Counted from the stretch's first letter, positions 1-9,375 are shown. The stretch is DNA of 64,000 bases from Nostoc desertorum CM1-VF14 (GCA_019359245.1 JAHHHR010000021.1:53888-117887); one strand, 5' to 3'. The notes: generated from the sequence alone by a model not told the origin. Numbers and translations: made by a program.

Positions 1-524
1 ACATCTGCTACCAAAAGACCACTACTCACCAGTGGGTAAGTGCGCTTAATCTCTCGAATGTTAAAGAGTTGGTTGGCGACGATGGAGATATTGAGGTCAT
101 TAACCACATAAAGTGCATCTACCCATAGCCGCAGCAGAAATACCGAAATAACTGCCAAATAGGAAAATTGCGATCCCCAACGTAATACAACTAATAAAAC
201 TAATGGCATCAACATGCAAGGTGCGATCGCTACAATCACCCGGCGTAAGGGAAAAATCTTTTGCAGCCAAGAGTATAAAAAAACCAGGCCTGCACTCATT
301 GCGGCGCTGGCAATATACATCCAAGGCAGTAGGTTAGTCCCATATTCATCCAGAAACAGCGCCACCGTACTATCCTCTGCCCACCGCAATCCTACAGATA
401 CAGTTGTATAAAAAACAAACATTATCTGAGTTCGCTCGCTCTCCTCTGGTCGGAGATTCACCCACTGTAGTAGTCGTGGTAAAGCAATTTTATTTGCAGC
501 CAACCAGTGATTTTTCAGTTCCAT
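1..524 (-). CDS. MFS-like multi-pass membrane protein, N-terminal part (cut by window edge)
   Basis: The reading frame opens at an ATG at 522-524 on the minus strand and runs off the left edge without a stop, giving 174 residues. The N-terminus (MELKNHWLAANKIALPRLL) is followed by a conserved-looking RPEESERTQIMFVFY stretch and then several hydrophobic segments separated by short basic loops. This resembles the start of cyanobacterial MFS or ADP/ATP-carrier-like transporters, some of which carry a HEAT or cyclic-nucleotide domain further on; that part is outside the window. The call as a transporter rests on the membrane pattern and a remembered family resemblance, so the substrate is unknown. 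It is divergently placed from nothing visible; infC lies downstream of its promoter side on the same strand. Confidence 0.6.
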   Translation of the reverse strand, partial: MELKNHWLAANKIALPRLLQWVNLRPEESERTQIMFVFYTTVSVGLRWAEDSTVALFLDEYGTNLLPWMYIASAAMSAGLVFLYSWLQKIFPLRRVIVAIAPCMLMPLVLLVVLRWGSQFSYLAVISVFLLRLWVDALYVVNDLNISIVANQLFNIREIKRTYPLVSSGLLVAD

Positions 525-750
525 GCAGTTTTAGTTTCTGGTAGTATCACCGTTTAATGGGGATGAGGGATGAGTGGGCAGGGGAAGAAAATACTTGCTT
601 GTGTTCCTTGTCCCTTATCTCCTGGAAATAGCAAAAGTCCTGAGCGACTGAGTATTATGTTTCCCACTCAGTCTCCAAGACTATCGATTTTGGATAAATT
701 TAAATAACTTCAGGGCTTTGGGCGCATATTGCATTGAAACGAAACATCAA

Positions 751-781
751 AAAATCCCCTGGCTTTTAGCCAGGGGATTTT
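751..781 (-). terminator. Rho-independent terminator of infC
   Basis: A perfect 13-bp stem (AAAATCCCCTGGC) with a 5-nt loop lies 30 bp past the infC stop. The outer A/T pairs supply a T-tract on either strand, so it may also insulate from the other side. Confidence 0.8.
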
Positions 782-811
782 CAAACTTGGTCTATTAATA
801 CAGTTAGAGGA

Positions 812-1345
812 TTATTTTTTGGGCGAGATAAGCATCATCATATTTCGCCCTTCTTTTTTAGGCGCTTGTTGAAGCTCACCAAATGGCTCCAAATCCGTTG
901 CCATTCGCTTAAGCAAATCTTCTGCCAGGTCGCTGTGTTGAATTTCTCGACCCCGGAACATTACAGTCGCTTTGACTTTATCACCATCTTTCAAAAAGCG
1001 CTCTGCTTGCTTAACACGCACGTTGTAGTCGTGTTCTTCTATTTTGTAGCGCATTTTAACTTCTTTGACATCAGCCGTGTGCTGCTTTTTCCGGGCTTCC
1101 CGCGCCTTTTTCTCCTGCTCAAACTTGTATTTCCCGTAGTCCATAATCCGACAAACTGGCGGGTCAGCTTTGTCACTAATTAGCACCAAATCTAACTCTT
1201 TTTCTTCTGCTAGTTGTAGTGCTTCTTGTGGGACCATAATTCCCAGTTGGGCACCATCAGTATCAATTACCCGAATTTTCGGGAAGCGAATTCGTTCGTT
1301 AATTTGGGGCAGATCGCGAGTTCTTTTCTTCTCAATCACAGGCAT
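812..1345 (-). CDS. infC: Translation initiation factor IF-3
   Basis: A 177-residue protein that matches IF-3 in full. The N-domain begins with INERIRFPKIRVIDTDGAQLG and is linked by a basic, lysine-rich helix (about residues 75-95, EQEKKAREARKKQ) to the C-domain with KVKATVMFRGREIQHSDLA. IF-3 binds the 30S subunit, prevents premature 50S joining and checks the start codon and initiator tRNA. The start here is an ordinary ATG, not the rare ATT/ATA start used for autoregulation in E. coli, and no strong Shine-Dalgarno sequence precedes it. No rpmI-rplT follow, so it appears monocistronic, ending in a strong hairpin at 751-781. Confidence 0.97.
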   Translation of the reverse strand: MPVIEKKRTRDLPQINERIRFPKIRVIDTDGAQLGIMVPQEALQLAEEKELDLVLISDKADPPVCRIMDYGKYKFEQEKKAREARKKQHTADVKEVKMRYKIEEHDYNVRVKQAERFLKDGDKVKATVMFRGREIQHSDLAEDLLKRMATDLEPFGELQQAPKKEGRNMMMLISPKK

Positions 1346-1939
1346 TATGATTTGTAGGAGCTCTTAATGAAGGATTTGGTGTGGTCTTGATTGGTATGCC
1401 TCAGAGGCAAAAATACGGAAATAACTCAGGACTGAAAACATAGTCTACAGTTCTAGAGTAACTAATCCATAAAATAGTTGCGTCCTTGTATTTGTCATTC
1501 TACTAAGTCTGAGAGAATTTCTTTGCAATAGTTAATCTAAATTACACAACCTAGACTCATGTTAAATATTATTACAATTATTTAGCAATACTTTTTGCGA
1601 TGGCATAACCGCCCACCGTAGGCGATCGCACTGAGCAACACCATATTTCCAGAATACCAAAATCACAGATGCAATACATCTAGCAAAATTAATGTAACAT
1701 ATTACCTTACATTGGGTAATCTTATTACTATCTATAGTCAAAAGGGCGGTTAGAAACCACGTTTATAGAGACAAAACCCACCTACGTGCTTTAAACCAAA
1801 TTATATACTTACAACTTTACTTGCTCGGAAACCCTTACTTCTCTACGAGAGGCTGCGCCAACGACTACGCTCAGTACAAGTGATTGCTAAGTAATTTCTG
1901 AACCTTTTTCCTGTGCCCCCTGCTCCCCTATCTGTTTGG
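1346..1939. other. Intergenic region, no gene seen
   Basis: A 594-bp A/T-rich spacer upstream of infC and downstream of the PhoD-type gene. It holds a HIP1-like GGCGATCGCA at 1620, an AT-rich imperfect inverted repeat around 1690-1725 (ATGTAACATATTACCTTACAT), and a small dispersed repeat with inverted ends at about 1838-1876 (CTCTACGAGAGGCTGCGCC). I see no ORF with coding character. Confidence 0.6.
1838..1876. repeat. Small dispersed repeat of the ACGAGAGGCTGCGC type
   Basis: The short sequence CTACGAGAGGCTGCGCCAAC followed by GACTACGCTC is of a type that recurs in this window near 21750 (CTGCGAGACGCTGCGCGAAC) and, as fragments, near 28875. Such GC-rich small dispersed repeats in A/T-rich spacers are typical of Nostoc. 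Confidence 0.6.
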
Positions 1940-4225
1940 TCATCGTAACAATGACTGATTGGGCGTTAACTGGCTCTCAAAACGGCTGTAAACAACTTGT
2001 GTTGGATACCAAGGAGAAAACCAGTACAAATCTTGATAAACTTTGCAAGAACTACTCGTGTCTCCTAACTCAAAGTGAACCAGAGCTAAATTATTCAATC
2101 CAATTACTTCTCGCCCGTCCTGAAACCAACGAAATTTCCAAAACATCAGGGGTTGTAGCCATTTCCATTTGGCATTTTCGGCTTGTTTCCAGGGAGCTAT
2201 CAGCGATGACATATCTGCTTTGAAACGAGAAGTTTGAACACTGTTTCGAGGTATCCACTCCAGCACACAATGCCAGTCAGAGTTAGCCAACATCTGGCGA
2301 TTATGGTGTAATTGTTTGTCCGAAATTTCTACCATATTAGGTGGATTGATCCACCCTATCCAATGACGTACTTTTTCTGGTAGCAGCCAATCTTTTAATC
2401 GTGTATGAATCAGCCGCGTCAAAACCTCTTCATTTTTCAATGCACTAGCGGTTAATTGCACTAAAACAGACTGTAACTTGGTATGATTGCGTGCATAAGA
2501 TAAGTGAGCAACAGAACTGTAGTGGATATCCCCAGATAGAATAACGACTTGCTGACGTTCCTCAAACAAGGTGGTTAAGAATGTTGCCAATGCTTCAGTA
2601 TTAATGTTCCAAGCATCTCCAACATCCGTTGAAAAAACCTTCTCCTGTTGTAAGTGCCAATGATGAATCCAATCAACCACTTGTAATCCAAATACATTTG
2701 TGGGCGCAATCACAAATGTAGTCTGAATCTGAGTTTCTTCAACTACTTGTTGTAAAGGTAAAACTAGTTGTTGCTCAAAGGCTTTTGGACACAGCAGCAT
2801 CGGTGGCGCAATTGGTTTTTGATCGGCTGGATAACCCCGCCAAGTCCTTGTATCCAGCACAATTACTTCATGACAATCGCTGCTGACTATATAGTTCCAA
2901 GTGAGTGCTTCAGGATGTCGATCTAGAATGAACACTGCACCGTCTCGAACTAAAATAGGTAAACCTGTGTGGGGATCGTTGGCTGGCATACCTATATAAC
3001 GAGCGATCGCCTCCTCAGCTTTTGCATCCTTCCCTTGGGAAGCTGACCAAGCTTGTGCAGCTACCAACAGCTTTTCACCGGATTGACCTTCTGCAAATTG
3101 CCCTGGTGTATTGCCCCACCCTTGAAATACTGTGTAGGCTAACAATGCATTTTGGACTATTCTTCGCCCCAAAGGATGCCCCAGCACTCGCAAACACCAA
3201 GCTTGGTTTAGGTTCCAGTCATCAGTAACATCATGGTCATCAAAAATGGTGTACATGGGAATATTGGCAAGGGCGCGGCGCACTTTCCAAAGGGTATAAA
3301 TGAATTGGCGCAAATGCTGCACTTCTCGGTTCCACTTCCTGATAGCTTTGCGATCGCGCATTACTTGGTGTCCTTTGGGAAACGCCACCGGCCAGCACAC
3401 TGGCGACCAAGCTAGTAAATAAGTAGCGTAATACTCGCCGAGGCTGAAAAGATGACTGTTAACTTTCTCAGGTTTATTATGTAATCCTGCGGTCAACCTA
3501 GCTTGATTTGTCGCAACATCAGCCCGCCCTCCAGGGGGTAGCTGCTGGGGAGTGCAATACATTCCATTTACAGGAAGTTGTTCTTCCCAACCCAAGAGGG
3601 CATCGCCAAGAGTGCTGGCAACCCACAGGGATGGTTCTGCTACATCGTCGCCGTAAATTTGATCTCCGGTAAGGAATAGCTGGTGAGGGCGATGTTGGGG
3701 TTGATTCGCTGATACCTCAATCAAACTGTCAAGAATCGGCAATGCATCAAACCCATGACCATGAGGTTTGCGGCAGGAAGCATGGAAAATTTGCAAATCT
3801 TGAAGACGGTTTGGCGGCAGAACAAAGGTTGGTTTTTGATGATCAAAGTAGCTGATGCTGACCGTAGGAAGGGAGTTTGAGCATAATGCTTGTTGCATTT
3901 GCAGGGTTTGGTCAGCAACAGTAAACTGGAGGTCGTATGCATAGATATGACCTCCAGTTAGGCGATGTCCATCCTTAGACCGAGCCGTAACGGCAGCTAT
4001 ATGAAGATACTTACCCAAAGCAAAGGTAGAGTGTTCCCCCTTCAATAAGCAATTTCCTACTACTTCGCCATTATTTGTTGTGTCATAAACCTTGAGTTCT
4101 ACCTGAAAAGACTGTTTTAGTGCAACCCATACCGTCACTGACTCTGATTCAGTATGTTTGAGGATTGGCCCCGCTAAAATCAGTGGCAATTCTTGTAAAA
4201 ACTCGTCCCCAACTTGATACTTCAT
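1940..4225 (-). CDS. phoD: PhoD-like alkaline phosphatase/metallophosphoesterase
   Basis: A 761-residue protein of the PhoD-like family. It has the metal-binding blocks expected of PhoD: FLTGDQIYGDDVAEP (about residue 180), the IFDDHDVTDDWN block (about residue 325) and VILSGDIHYSSVAHLSY (about residue 560). PhoD enzymes are Ca/Fe-dependent phosphodiesterases/monoesterases that release phosphate outside the plasma membrane. No Tat or Sec signal peptide is obvious at this N-terminus (MKYQVGDEFLQELPLILAGP), so the form may be cytoplasmic; the long cyanobacterial and fungal PhoD-like branch often lacks one. No clear Pho box was seen upstream. Substrate is not predictable from sequence. It stands alone between infC and the malic enzyme, all on the same strand. 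Confidence 0.85.
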   Translation of the reverse strand: MKYQVGDEFLQELPLILAGPILKHTESESVTVWVALKQSFQVELKVYDTTNNGEVVGNCLLKGEHSTFALGKYLHIAAVTARSKDGHRLTGGHIYAYDLQFTVADQTLQMQQALCSNSLPTVSISYFDHQKPTFVLPPNRLQDLQIFHASCRKPHGHGFDALPILDSLIEVSANQPQHRPHQLFLTGDQIYGDDVAEPSLWVASTLGDALLGWEEQLPVNGMYCTPQQLPPGGRADVATNQARLTAGLHNKPEKVNSHLFSLGEYYATYLLAWSPVCWPVAFPKGHQVMRDRKAIRKWNREVQHLRQFIYTLWKVRRALANIPMYTIFDDHDVTDDWNLNQAWCLRVLGHPLGRRIVQNALLAYTVFQGWGNTPGQFAEGQSGEKLLVAAQAWSASQGKDAKAEEAIARYIGMPANDPHTGLPILVRDGAVFILDRHPEALTWNYIVSSDCHEVIVLDTRTWRGYPADQKPIAPPMLLCPKAFEQQLVLPLQQVVEETQIQTTFVIAPTNVFGLQVVDWIHHWHLQQEKVFSTDVGDAWNINTEALATFLTTLFEERQQVVILSGDIHYSSVAHLSYARNHTKLQSVLVQLTASALKNEEVLTRLIHTRLKDWLLPEKVRHWIGWINPPNMVEISDKQLHHNRQMLANSDWHCVLEWIPRNSVQTSRFKADMSSLIAPWKQAENAKWKWLQPLMFWKFRWFQDGREVIGLNNLALVHFELGDTSSSCKVYQDLYWFSPWYPTQVVYSRFESQLTPNQSLLR

Positions 4226-4322
4226 TAAATTCAGACATCAATTCCTATCTGTTTCACTTTATCAGTCGATAGAGGAGTTGATTGTAGCCTAAATAATAAA
4301 GGATGGGCGAGATCATCCAAGT

Positions 4323-4349
4323 TTTGAGCGCTGGCTTCCAGCGCTCAAA
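4323..4349. terminator. Hairpin downstream of malic enzyme gene
   Basis: A perfect 12-bp stem (TTTGAGCGCTGG) with a 3-nt loop, 31 bp past the malic enzyme stop. The flanking T-run is short on either side (CTTTT on the plus side), so termination strength is uncertain. Confidence 0.55.
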
Positions 4350-4379
4350 CTTTTGTGCATCTTGCAGGAATTTAGTTAA

Positions 4380-5771
4380 CTAATTCCCAGCGATACCTTC
4401 TTGACGCGCTGCTTGTTGCACAGCAGCAGCAACAGCATTAGCGACTCGCTCATCAAAGACTGAAGGGACAATATGTTCCCGATTCAAATCTGAAGGCTTG
4501 ACTAAGGAGGCGATCGCACTTGCGGCTTCTAAGTACATTGTGGTGGTAATTGTCTTTGCCCGACAATCTAAAGCACCACGGAATACTCCAGGAAAAGCTA
4601 GGACGTTATTAATTTGATTCGGGTAATCACTGCGACCGGTAGCAATTACAGCTACATCTTTACTAATTAATTCTGGCTGAATCTCTGGAATCGGATTTGC
4701 CATTGCAAACACAATTGGATCTTTTGCCATCGAATGCACCATTTCTGGTGTCAAAACTCCCGGTGCGCTGACTCCAATAAATACATCTGCTCCTTGCATT
4801 GCACCTGCTAATGTACCCTGAGCTTTTACAGCAAATTCGAGTTTTTCTTCTGTTAAATCGGTGCGACTAGTAGAAATAATCCCTTTAGAGTCGCACATCC
4901 AAATTTTTTCTGCCCCAGCTTTCCTCAGTAACCGAGCGATCGCTACTCCAGCCGCCCCAGCACCATTAATCACGATGCGGATTTCCGCCATTGATTTATG
5001 TACCAGCTTTAGAGAATTAAACAACGCTGCCAAGGTGACAATTGCTGTACCGTGCTGGTCATCGTGAAAAACGGGGATATCTAACTCTTGGCGTAATCTC
5101 TTTTCAATTTCAAAACAGCGAGGTGCAGCGATATCCTCTAAATTCACACCCCCAAAAACTGGCGCGATATTCTTGACTGTCTGGATAATTTCTTCTGTAT
5201 CTTGGGTGGCCAGACAAATAGGAAAAGCATCTAGCCCGGCAAATTCCTTGAACAGCATTGCTTTGCCTTCCATGACAGGGAGAGCAGCCGCCGGGCCGAG
5301 ATTTCCCAATCCCAATACGGCACTACCATCAGTAACAATGGCAACAGTGTTTTGTTTGATAGTTAACTTGTAAACTTCCTCTGGGTCTTGAGCGATCGCA
5401 GTACAAATTCGGCCGACTCCGGGCGTGTAAGCCATTGCTAGATCGGAAACACTCTTCAGGGGGATTCTGCTAGTAATGCTGATTTTGCCACCACGATGCA
5501 AATTGAAGGTGCGATCGTAGACACTGAGTAACTTAATGTCTGGCAATGCTTTCACTGCTTGCACAATGGTTTCAGCGTGTTCCGTACTAGCCGCATCAAC
5601 GGTAATATCACGGGTGGACTCTTTGCGAGTTTGCTCGATTAAATCAATTTGACCAAGATTACCACCAGTAGTTGCGATCGCCTGGGTTACCGATGCTAAC
5701 ATCCCTACACGATTGGGAATCTGCAAGCGTAGTGTCAAACTAAAACTAGAATTAGGAGTTAGGTCTGTCAT
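4380..5771 (-). CDS. NAD(P)-dependent malic enzyme with N-terminal ACT domain
   Basis: A 463-residue malic enzyme that decarboxylates malate to pyruvate with reduction of NAD(P). Residues 1-75 form an ACT regulatory domain (LTLRLQIPNRVGMLASVTQA), which is typical of the cyanobacterial and some bacterial short malic enzymes. The catalytic part has the MAYTPGVGRIC block, the FHDDQHGTAIV motif with the metal-binding aspartates, and the dinucleotide-binding VINGAGAAGVAIARLL. The last part (VFAMANPIPEIQPE, SDYPNQINNVLAFPGVFRGALD) is also canonical. The ACT domain suggests allosteric control by a small ligand, possibly an amino acid. The start follows the family N-terminus. It is a single gene with its own downstream hairpin. 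Cofactor choice (NAD or NADP) cannot be settled by eye. Confidence 0.93.
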   Translation of the reverse strand: MTDLTPNSSFSLTLRLQIPNRVGMLASVTQAIATTGGNLGQIDLIEQTRKESTRDITVDAASTEHAETIVQAVKALPDIKLLSVYDRTFNLHRGGKISITSRIPLKSVSDLAMAYTPGVGRICTAIAQDPEEVYKLTIKQNTVAIVTDGSAVLGLGNLGPAAALPVMEGKAMLFKEFAGLDAFPICLATQDTEEIIQTVKNIAPVFGGVNLEDIAAPRCFEIEKRLRQELDIPVFHDDQHGTAIVTLAALFNSLKLVHKSMAEIRIVINGAGAAGVAIARLLRKAGAEKIWMCDSKGIISTSRTDLTEEKLEFAVKAQGTLAGAMQGADVFIGVSAPGVLTPEMVHSMAKDPIVFAMANPIPEIQPELISKDVAVIATGRSDYPNQINNVLAFPGVFRGALDCRAKTITTTMYLEAASAIASLVKPSDLNREHIVPSVFDERVANAVAAAVQQAARQEGIAGN

Positions 5772-6145
5772 GTTGATTTTGGATTTTAAGTTTTAGATTT
5801 TATATTGAATTGAGACAAAAACTAAAATCTGAGATTTGTAGTCAGTAGAAATACAATATACCTCTTGCAAAAGTCCCTAACACCCCAATTCAACACCTCT
5901 CGAAAAGCAAAGAGGGAAGACAAAGCGTAGCATTGGCAGGGTGGGGTTCTTATTTACTGCTCACAGTTTTAATAATTATTTTTATACCAAAGCATTTACT
6001 AATATAAATGAGTAACAATTTAGTAATTGTACCCAAATACACCAGATATTTTTTAAAACTTTATTTGTGTAAATATTTGTATTAAGTATAAATTCATGAA
6101 AAAAGCGCCCTCTAGATAGAGAGCGCGGTGAATTTTAACTTACAA
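5772..6145. other. Intergenic region between psbA and malic enzyme genes
   Basis: This 374-bp spacer holds the psbA terminator (6099-6126) at one end and the malic-enzyme promoter region at the other. Next to the malic-enzyme start are repeats of the TTTTGGATTTTAAGTTTTAGATTTT type, which recur near other genes here. No ORF with coding character. Confidence 0.6.
6099..6126 (-). terminator. Rho-independent terminator of psbA
   Basis: On the minus strand, a 9-bp stem (GCGCTCTCT/AGAGGGCGC, one G-U pair) with a 4-nt loop is followed by six T residues, 20 bp past the psbA stop. Confidence 0.85.
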
Positions 6146-7249
6146 TTAACTGTGAATTACAGGTGCTGCATCTACGCCCGTCGTAGACATCGTTGCCACA
6201 GGTACTGCCTCACCAACAGCTAAATCCAGGGGGAAGTTGTGAGCATTGCGCTCGTGCATAACTTCTATACCTAAATTGGCGCGGTTTAGTACATCTGCCC
6301 ATGTATTAATTACATGACCTTTAGAGTCAAGAATTGATTGGTTAAAGTTGAACCCGTTAAGGTTGAACGCCATCGTACTGATGCCCAATGCCGTCAACCA
6401 GATACCAACTACAGGCCAAGCTGCCAAGAAAAAGTGCAAGGAACGCGAGTTATTAAAGCTGGCATATTGCCAGATTAACCGCCCAAAGTAACCGTGAGCC
6501 GCTACGATGCTATAGGTTTCTTGTTCTTGACCAAACTTGTAACCGTAGTTTTGAGATTCACTTTCAGTAGTCTCCCTAACTAGAGAGGAAGTCACCAAAG
6601 ATCCGTGCATCGCACAGAAAAAGGCACCACCGAACACCGCTGCTACGCCCAGTTGATGGAATGGGTGCATGAGGATGTTATGCTCGGCTTGGAACACGAA
6701 CATGAAGTTAAATGTGCCGCTAATTCCCAGAGGCATCCCGTCAGAAAAGCTACCTTGACCAATTGGATAAATTAAAAAGACAGAAGTCGCAGCAGCTACA
6801 GGAGCAGAGTAAGCAACGCAAATCCAAGGACGCATCCCCAAACGATAGCTTAACTCCCATTGCCGACCGAGCCAGCAGAAAATACCAATCAAAAAGTGCA
6901 AGACAATGAGTTGATAAGGCCCGCCGTTGTAGAGCCATTCATCCATCGAAGCAGCTTCCCAAATGGGATAGAAGTGCAAACCAATGGCGTTAGATGTGGG
7001 TACAACAGCACCAGTGATGATGTTATTGCCGTATAATAAGGAACCAGAAACTGGCTCCCGAATGCCGTCAATATCAACGGGTGGTGCAGCAATAAAGGCA
7101 ATAATGAAACAGATGGTAGCGGTTAATAGGGTAGGAATCATTAAAACCCCGAACCAACCGATATAAAGCCGATTGTCGGTGCTAGTAATCCATTGACAGA
7201 AACGATCCCACAGGTTGCCGCTTTCGCTTCTTCCTAGAGTTGTGGTCAT
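6146..7249 (-). CDS. psbA: Photosystem II reaction-centre protein D1, with unusual residues
   Basis: A 367-residue D1 protein. The functional residues are present at standard numbering: Y161 (TyrZ), D170, E189, H190, H198, H215, S264, H272, H332, E333, D342 and A344, so it should bind the Mn4CaO5 cluster, chlorophylls and QB. Position 130 is Gln, the low-light D1:1 type; G80, F158 and T286 argue against the low-oxygen D1' form, and L120 against the far-red form. Odd points: Trp at 126 (normally Tyr, next to PheoD1), Trp at 260 (normally Phe), Leu at 285, and 23 residues after A344 where 16 is usual. The extension would be removed by a CtpA-type protease such as the one at 18.7-19.9 kb. Nostocales carry several psbA copies; this is probably a minor isoform. 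Confidence 0.95.
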   Translation of the reverse strand: MTTTLGRSESGNLWDRFCQWITSTDNRLYIGWFGVLMIPTLLTATICFIIAFIAAPPVDIDGIREPVSGSLLYGNNIITGAVVPTSNAIGLHFYPIWEAASMDEWLYNGGPYQLIVLHFLIGIFCWLGRQWELSYRLGMRPWICVAYSAPVAAATSVFLIYPIGQGSFSDGMPLGISGTFNFMFVFQAEHNILMHPFHQLGVAAVFGGAFFCAMHGSLVTSSLVRETTESESQNYGYKFGQEQETYSIVAAHGYFGRLIWQYASFNNSRSLHFFLAAWPVVGIWLTALGISTMAFNLNGFNFNQSILDSKGHVINTWADVLNRANLGIEVMHERNAHNFPLDLAVGEAVPVATMSTTGVDAAPVIHS

Positions 7250-7794
7250 AACTGTGTTGTTTATAAATCGTTGACAACAAAGGTTCCCAATTTTTCAGAA
7301 TTGAGAATTAAGCTGTTTTCAAAGACTTTTGCCAAATACCTTCTCCCCAATAGCCGGGATTCTCTGCAATTACCTCACACCAAAAATGCTGTTAACTAAC
7401 TTTCCCAGGGAGACTGTGTGAAAAAAGGGAAAACTTTCCCGGCTCCTAATATCACGTTTTACATTAATAATTTGTATTTTTCAAGACATTATTTTTAAGT
7501 TTTGCTAAGTTCAAGGCTCAACAAACTCAGAGTGTTTGATGAAGCAAATGGAACTACCCTATTTTCTCTGCTTTTAGAAGGTGATGGGGAACTATCATTT
7601 GTATAGTACAATCCTGCTCTTTGGCGAGTTTTTGGATAATTTCCACCACATCTCGTCCTGATTTTTGTCGATAAACTCAACCAAAATATCGCAAATCGAT
7701 AGTTAATAGCCGTTACTTTACAGAGCAAGTAGGAGATAGGACAGACAAGGAAAAAATTCTACCTTATCTTCCTACTCTAAATTTTCATAAGAAT
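7250..7794. other. psbA upstream region and spacer
   Basis: A 545-bp spacer. The part next to psbA (about 7250-7480) should hold its promoter and 5' leader; I could not place a convincing -35/-10 pair. A 77-codon ORF at 7495-7728 on the minus strand has no family resemblance and a composition like spacer DNA, so I do not call it a gene. Confidence 0.5.
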
Positions 7795-8382
7795 TTATCC
7801 AAGCGGTTGATTCTCATTACATTCACGTGAATAATGGAATTCAAACTCATTATTTTCCCGTTCCCTACTTCCTCTATATACAACTGGACAAAACTTAGTG
7901 TTAGCGCTCATGCAATCCATGTGTGGCGTCTTAGCACAGACTACGAGTAGTCCACCCAGAACAAACAATAAACCACAGATTGCAAGCGTATTAACCCAAT
8001 GCATTTCCAGCGCACCGTGAACTACTATTTCTCGCAGTAGAGATACAATTGTTACCTCAACTGCCACTCCTACAGAGATACTATGTTCTTGCAAATAGAC
8101 CATTAATAGTCGGAATAACTCGACTAAAATCAACACAAATAGTATTTTTGCAGTCACCTGTTTATAGTCTAGTGGCTGCGTGATGGCGATCGCTATTCCC
8201 CACAATTGGATCAGCATGACGGCAAACAATCCCAAACACAAGACAATCACAATTAAGTCTTGAAAGGCTTCCATGTTGCGAACAATTGAGTGCCGATCAA
8301 GCCAGCGATCGCTAAATAAAAATCGACTTTTCTGGCGCTTTTGCATATACATTTTTCCAATCGGGACAACTTCAGACAACAC
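7795..8382 (-). CDS. PsiE-like (phosphate-starvation-inducible family) membrane protein
   Basis: A 195-residue protein with four predicted membrane segments: about residues 43-67 (LIVIVLCLGLFAVMLIQL), 78-95, 103-120 and 132-149 (LAICGLLFVLGGLLVV). The order and the LVELFRLLMVYLQEHSI stretch resemble the PsiE family, named for phosphate-starvation induction in E. coli; the molecular function is not established. The tail (after residue 150) is hydrophilic with Cys and His residues and does not look conserved. It starts 51 bp after the TPR gene on the same strand, so the two may be co-transcribed. A true start at the internal Met at residue 11, 13 or 37 is possible. Confidence 0.7.
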   Translation of the reverse strand: MLSEVVPIGKMYMQKRQKSRFLFSDRWLDRHSIVRNMEAFQDLIVIVLCLGLFAVMLIQLWGIAIAITQPLDYKQVTAKILFVLILVELFRLLMVYLQEHSISVGVAVEVTIVSLLREIVVHGALEMHWVNTLAICGLLFVLGGLLVVCAKTPHMDCMSANTKFCPVVYRGSRERENNEFEFHYSRECNENQPLG

Positions 8383-8433
8383 CAGCGAGTCAACCCAATA
8401 GTTTTATGTTATGCAATATTAAGTTTTTGCGCC

Positions 8434-9375
8434 TCAGCGAGGTTTGTAATTTAAATTTTGTGCTTGTTGCAACAATTGCTCGGCATTTTTCGCCCACTGA
8501 GGATTTTTCTGAGCATTATATAAATCTCTAGCAAATTGCAATACTTGTACTGCATCTCCATATTGCTGTAACTGCATAAAAACTAACCCTGCACCATAAT
8601 AAGCGTTGGGATAGTTAGAGTTAGCTTCGGCTGATTTTCTAAAAGCCTCTAATGCCTCTTGTGATTTGCGTTGCTGAAACCAAATTGAACCGAGATTGTA
8701 GTAAGCTTCAGGATACTTTGGATTAATTTTTACTGCCTGATTAAACGCATCTCTGGCTTGATCGAGTTTGCCTTGCTGGAGATAACACATCCCTATATGA
8801 TAAGGAGGCTCTGGTGCATTTTTGCTATATTCTATGGCTTTTCTAAAAGATGCGATCGCTTTTTCACAATCTCTTTGCTGCTCTCGTACTAACCCCAAGT
8901 TATAGTGGGCAAATCCTAGTTTGGGATCAAGTTCTAACGAGCGTTGCAAGTAATCGTTAGCTAACTGTAAATTATTCCCTTCTAACAACGCACCACCTAA
9001 ATTAGCAAAAGCTGGAGCAAACTTAGGATCGGCTTGCGTCGCTCGATAAAATGCATCCGCAGAGGGTTGTAATTGTCCCGTTTGTCGGAATACTAGCCCT
9101 AAATTATACTGCGCTGGTGCTAATGTCGGATCTAATTGAGTTGCTTGTTTAAAGGCTGCGATCGCATCTTGTACCTTTCCCGCCTGAATTGCTTGTAAAC
9201 CTTGGTTTAACCAGTCTATAGCAGTTTTACCATTAGATTGTGCCAGCTTTAAAGGGATAGGAGCAGATAGAGAAACACAGGGAAAGGAAATGCTAACAAG
9301 CAGCATCAAACTTACTAACCCGGCTATGCGATATTTAAAGAATGATTTTCCCATTGATTTTCTGACTTGCAACAC
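8434..9375 (-). CDS. Exported TPR-repeat protein
   Basis: A 313-residue protein with an N-terminal signal peptide or membrane anchor (IAGLVSLMLLVSISFPCVSLSA) followed by about six to seven tetratricopeptide repeats from residue 50 to 300. The repeats have the usual A/G/Y/A pattern, for example AYYNLGSIWFQQRKSQEALE and AHYNLGLVREQQRDCEKAI. Such proteins are protein-interaction scaffolds; here it should act in the periplasm or at the membrane. The second Met at residue 8 (9354) is as good a start as the first. No partner can be inferred, apart from the PsiE-like gene 51 bp downstream. Confidence 0.85.
   Translation of the reverse strand: MLQVRKSMGKSFFKYRIAGLVSLMLLVSISFPCVSLSAPIPLKLAQSNGKTAIDWLNQGLQAIQAGKVQDAIAAFKQATQLDPTLAPAQYNLGLVFRQTGQLQPSADAFYRATQADPKFAPAFANLGGALLEGNNLQLANDYLQRSLELDPKLGFAHYNLGLVREQQRDCEKAIASFRKAIEYSKNAPEPPYHIGMCYLQQGKLDQARDAFNQAVKINPKYPEAYYNLGSIWFQQRKSQEALEAFRKSAEANSNYPNAYYGAGLVFMQLQQYGDAVQVLQFARDLYNAQKNPQWAKNAEQLLQQAQNLNYKPR

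Noticed and set aside
1936..2223. 95-codon plus-strand ORF over the phoD 3' end
   Set aside because: It lies antisense inside the phoD reading frame with no family resemblance.
6146..7249. psbA as a far-red or ChlF-type (rogue) D1
   Set aside because: All Mn-cluster ligands are present, and residue 120 is Leu; the ChlF and far-red marker changes are not seen.
6146..7249. psbA as low-oxygen D1'
   Set aside because: G80, F158 and T286 are kept, whereas D1' has Ala, Leu and Ala at these sites.
7495..7728. 77-codon ORF on the minus strand upstream of psbA
   Set aside because: No recognisable family, spacer-like composition and no ribosome-binding site; it covers the psbA upstream region.
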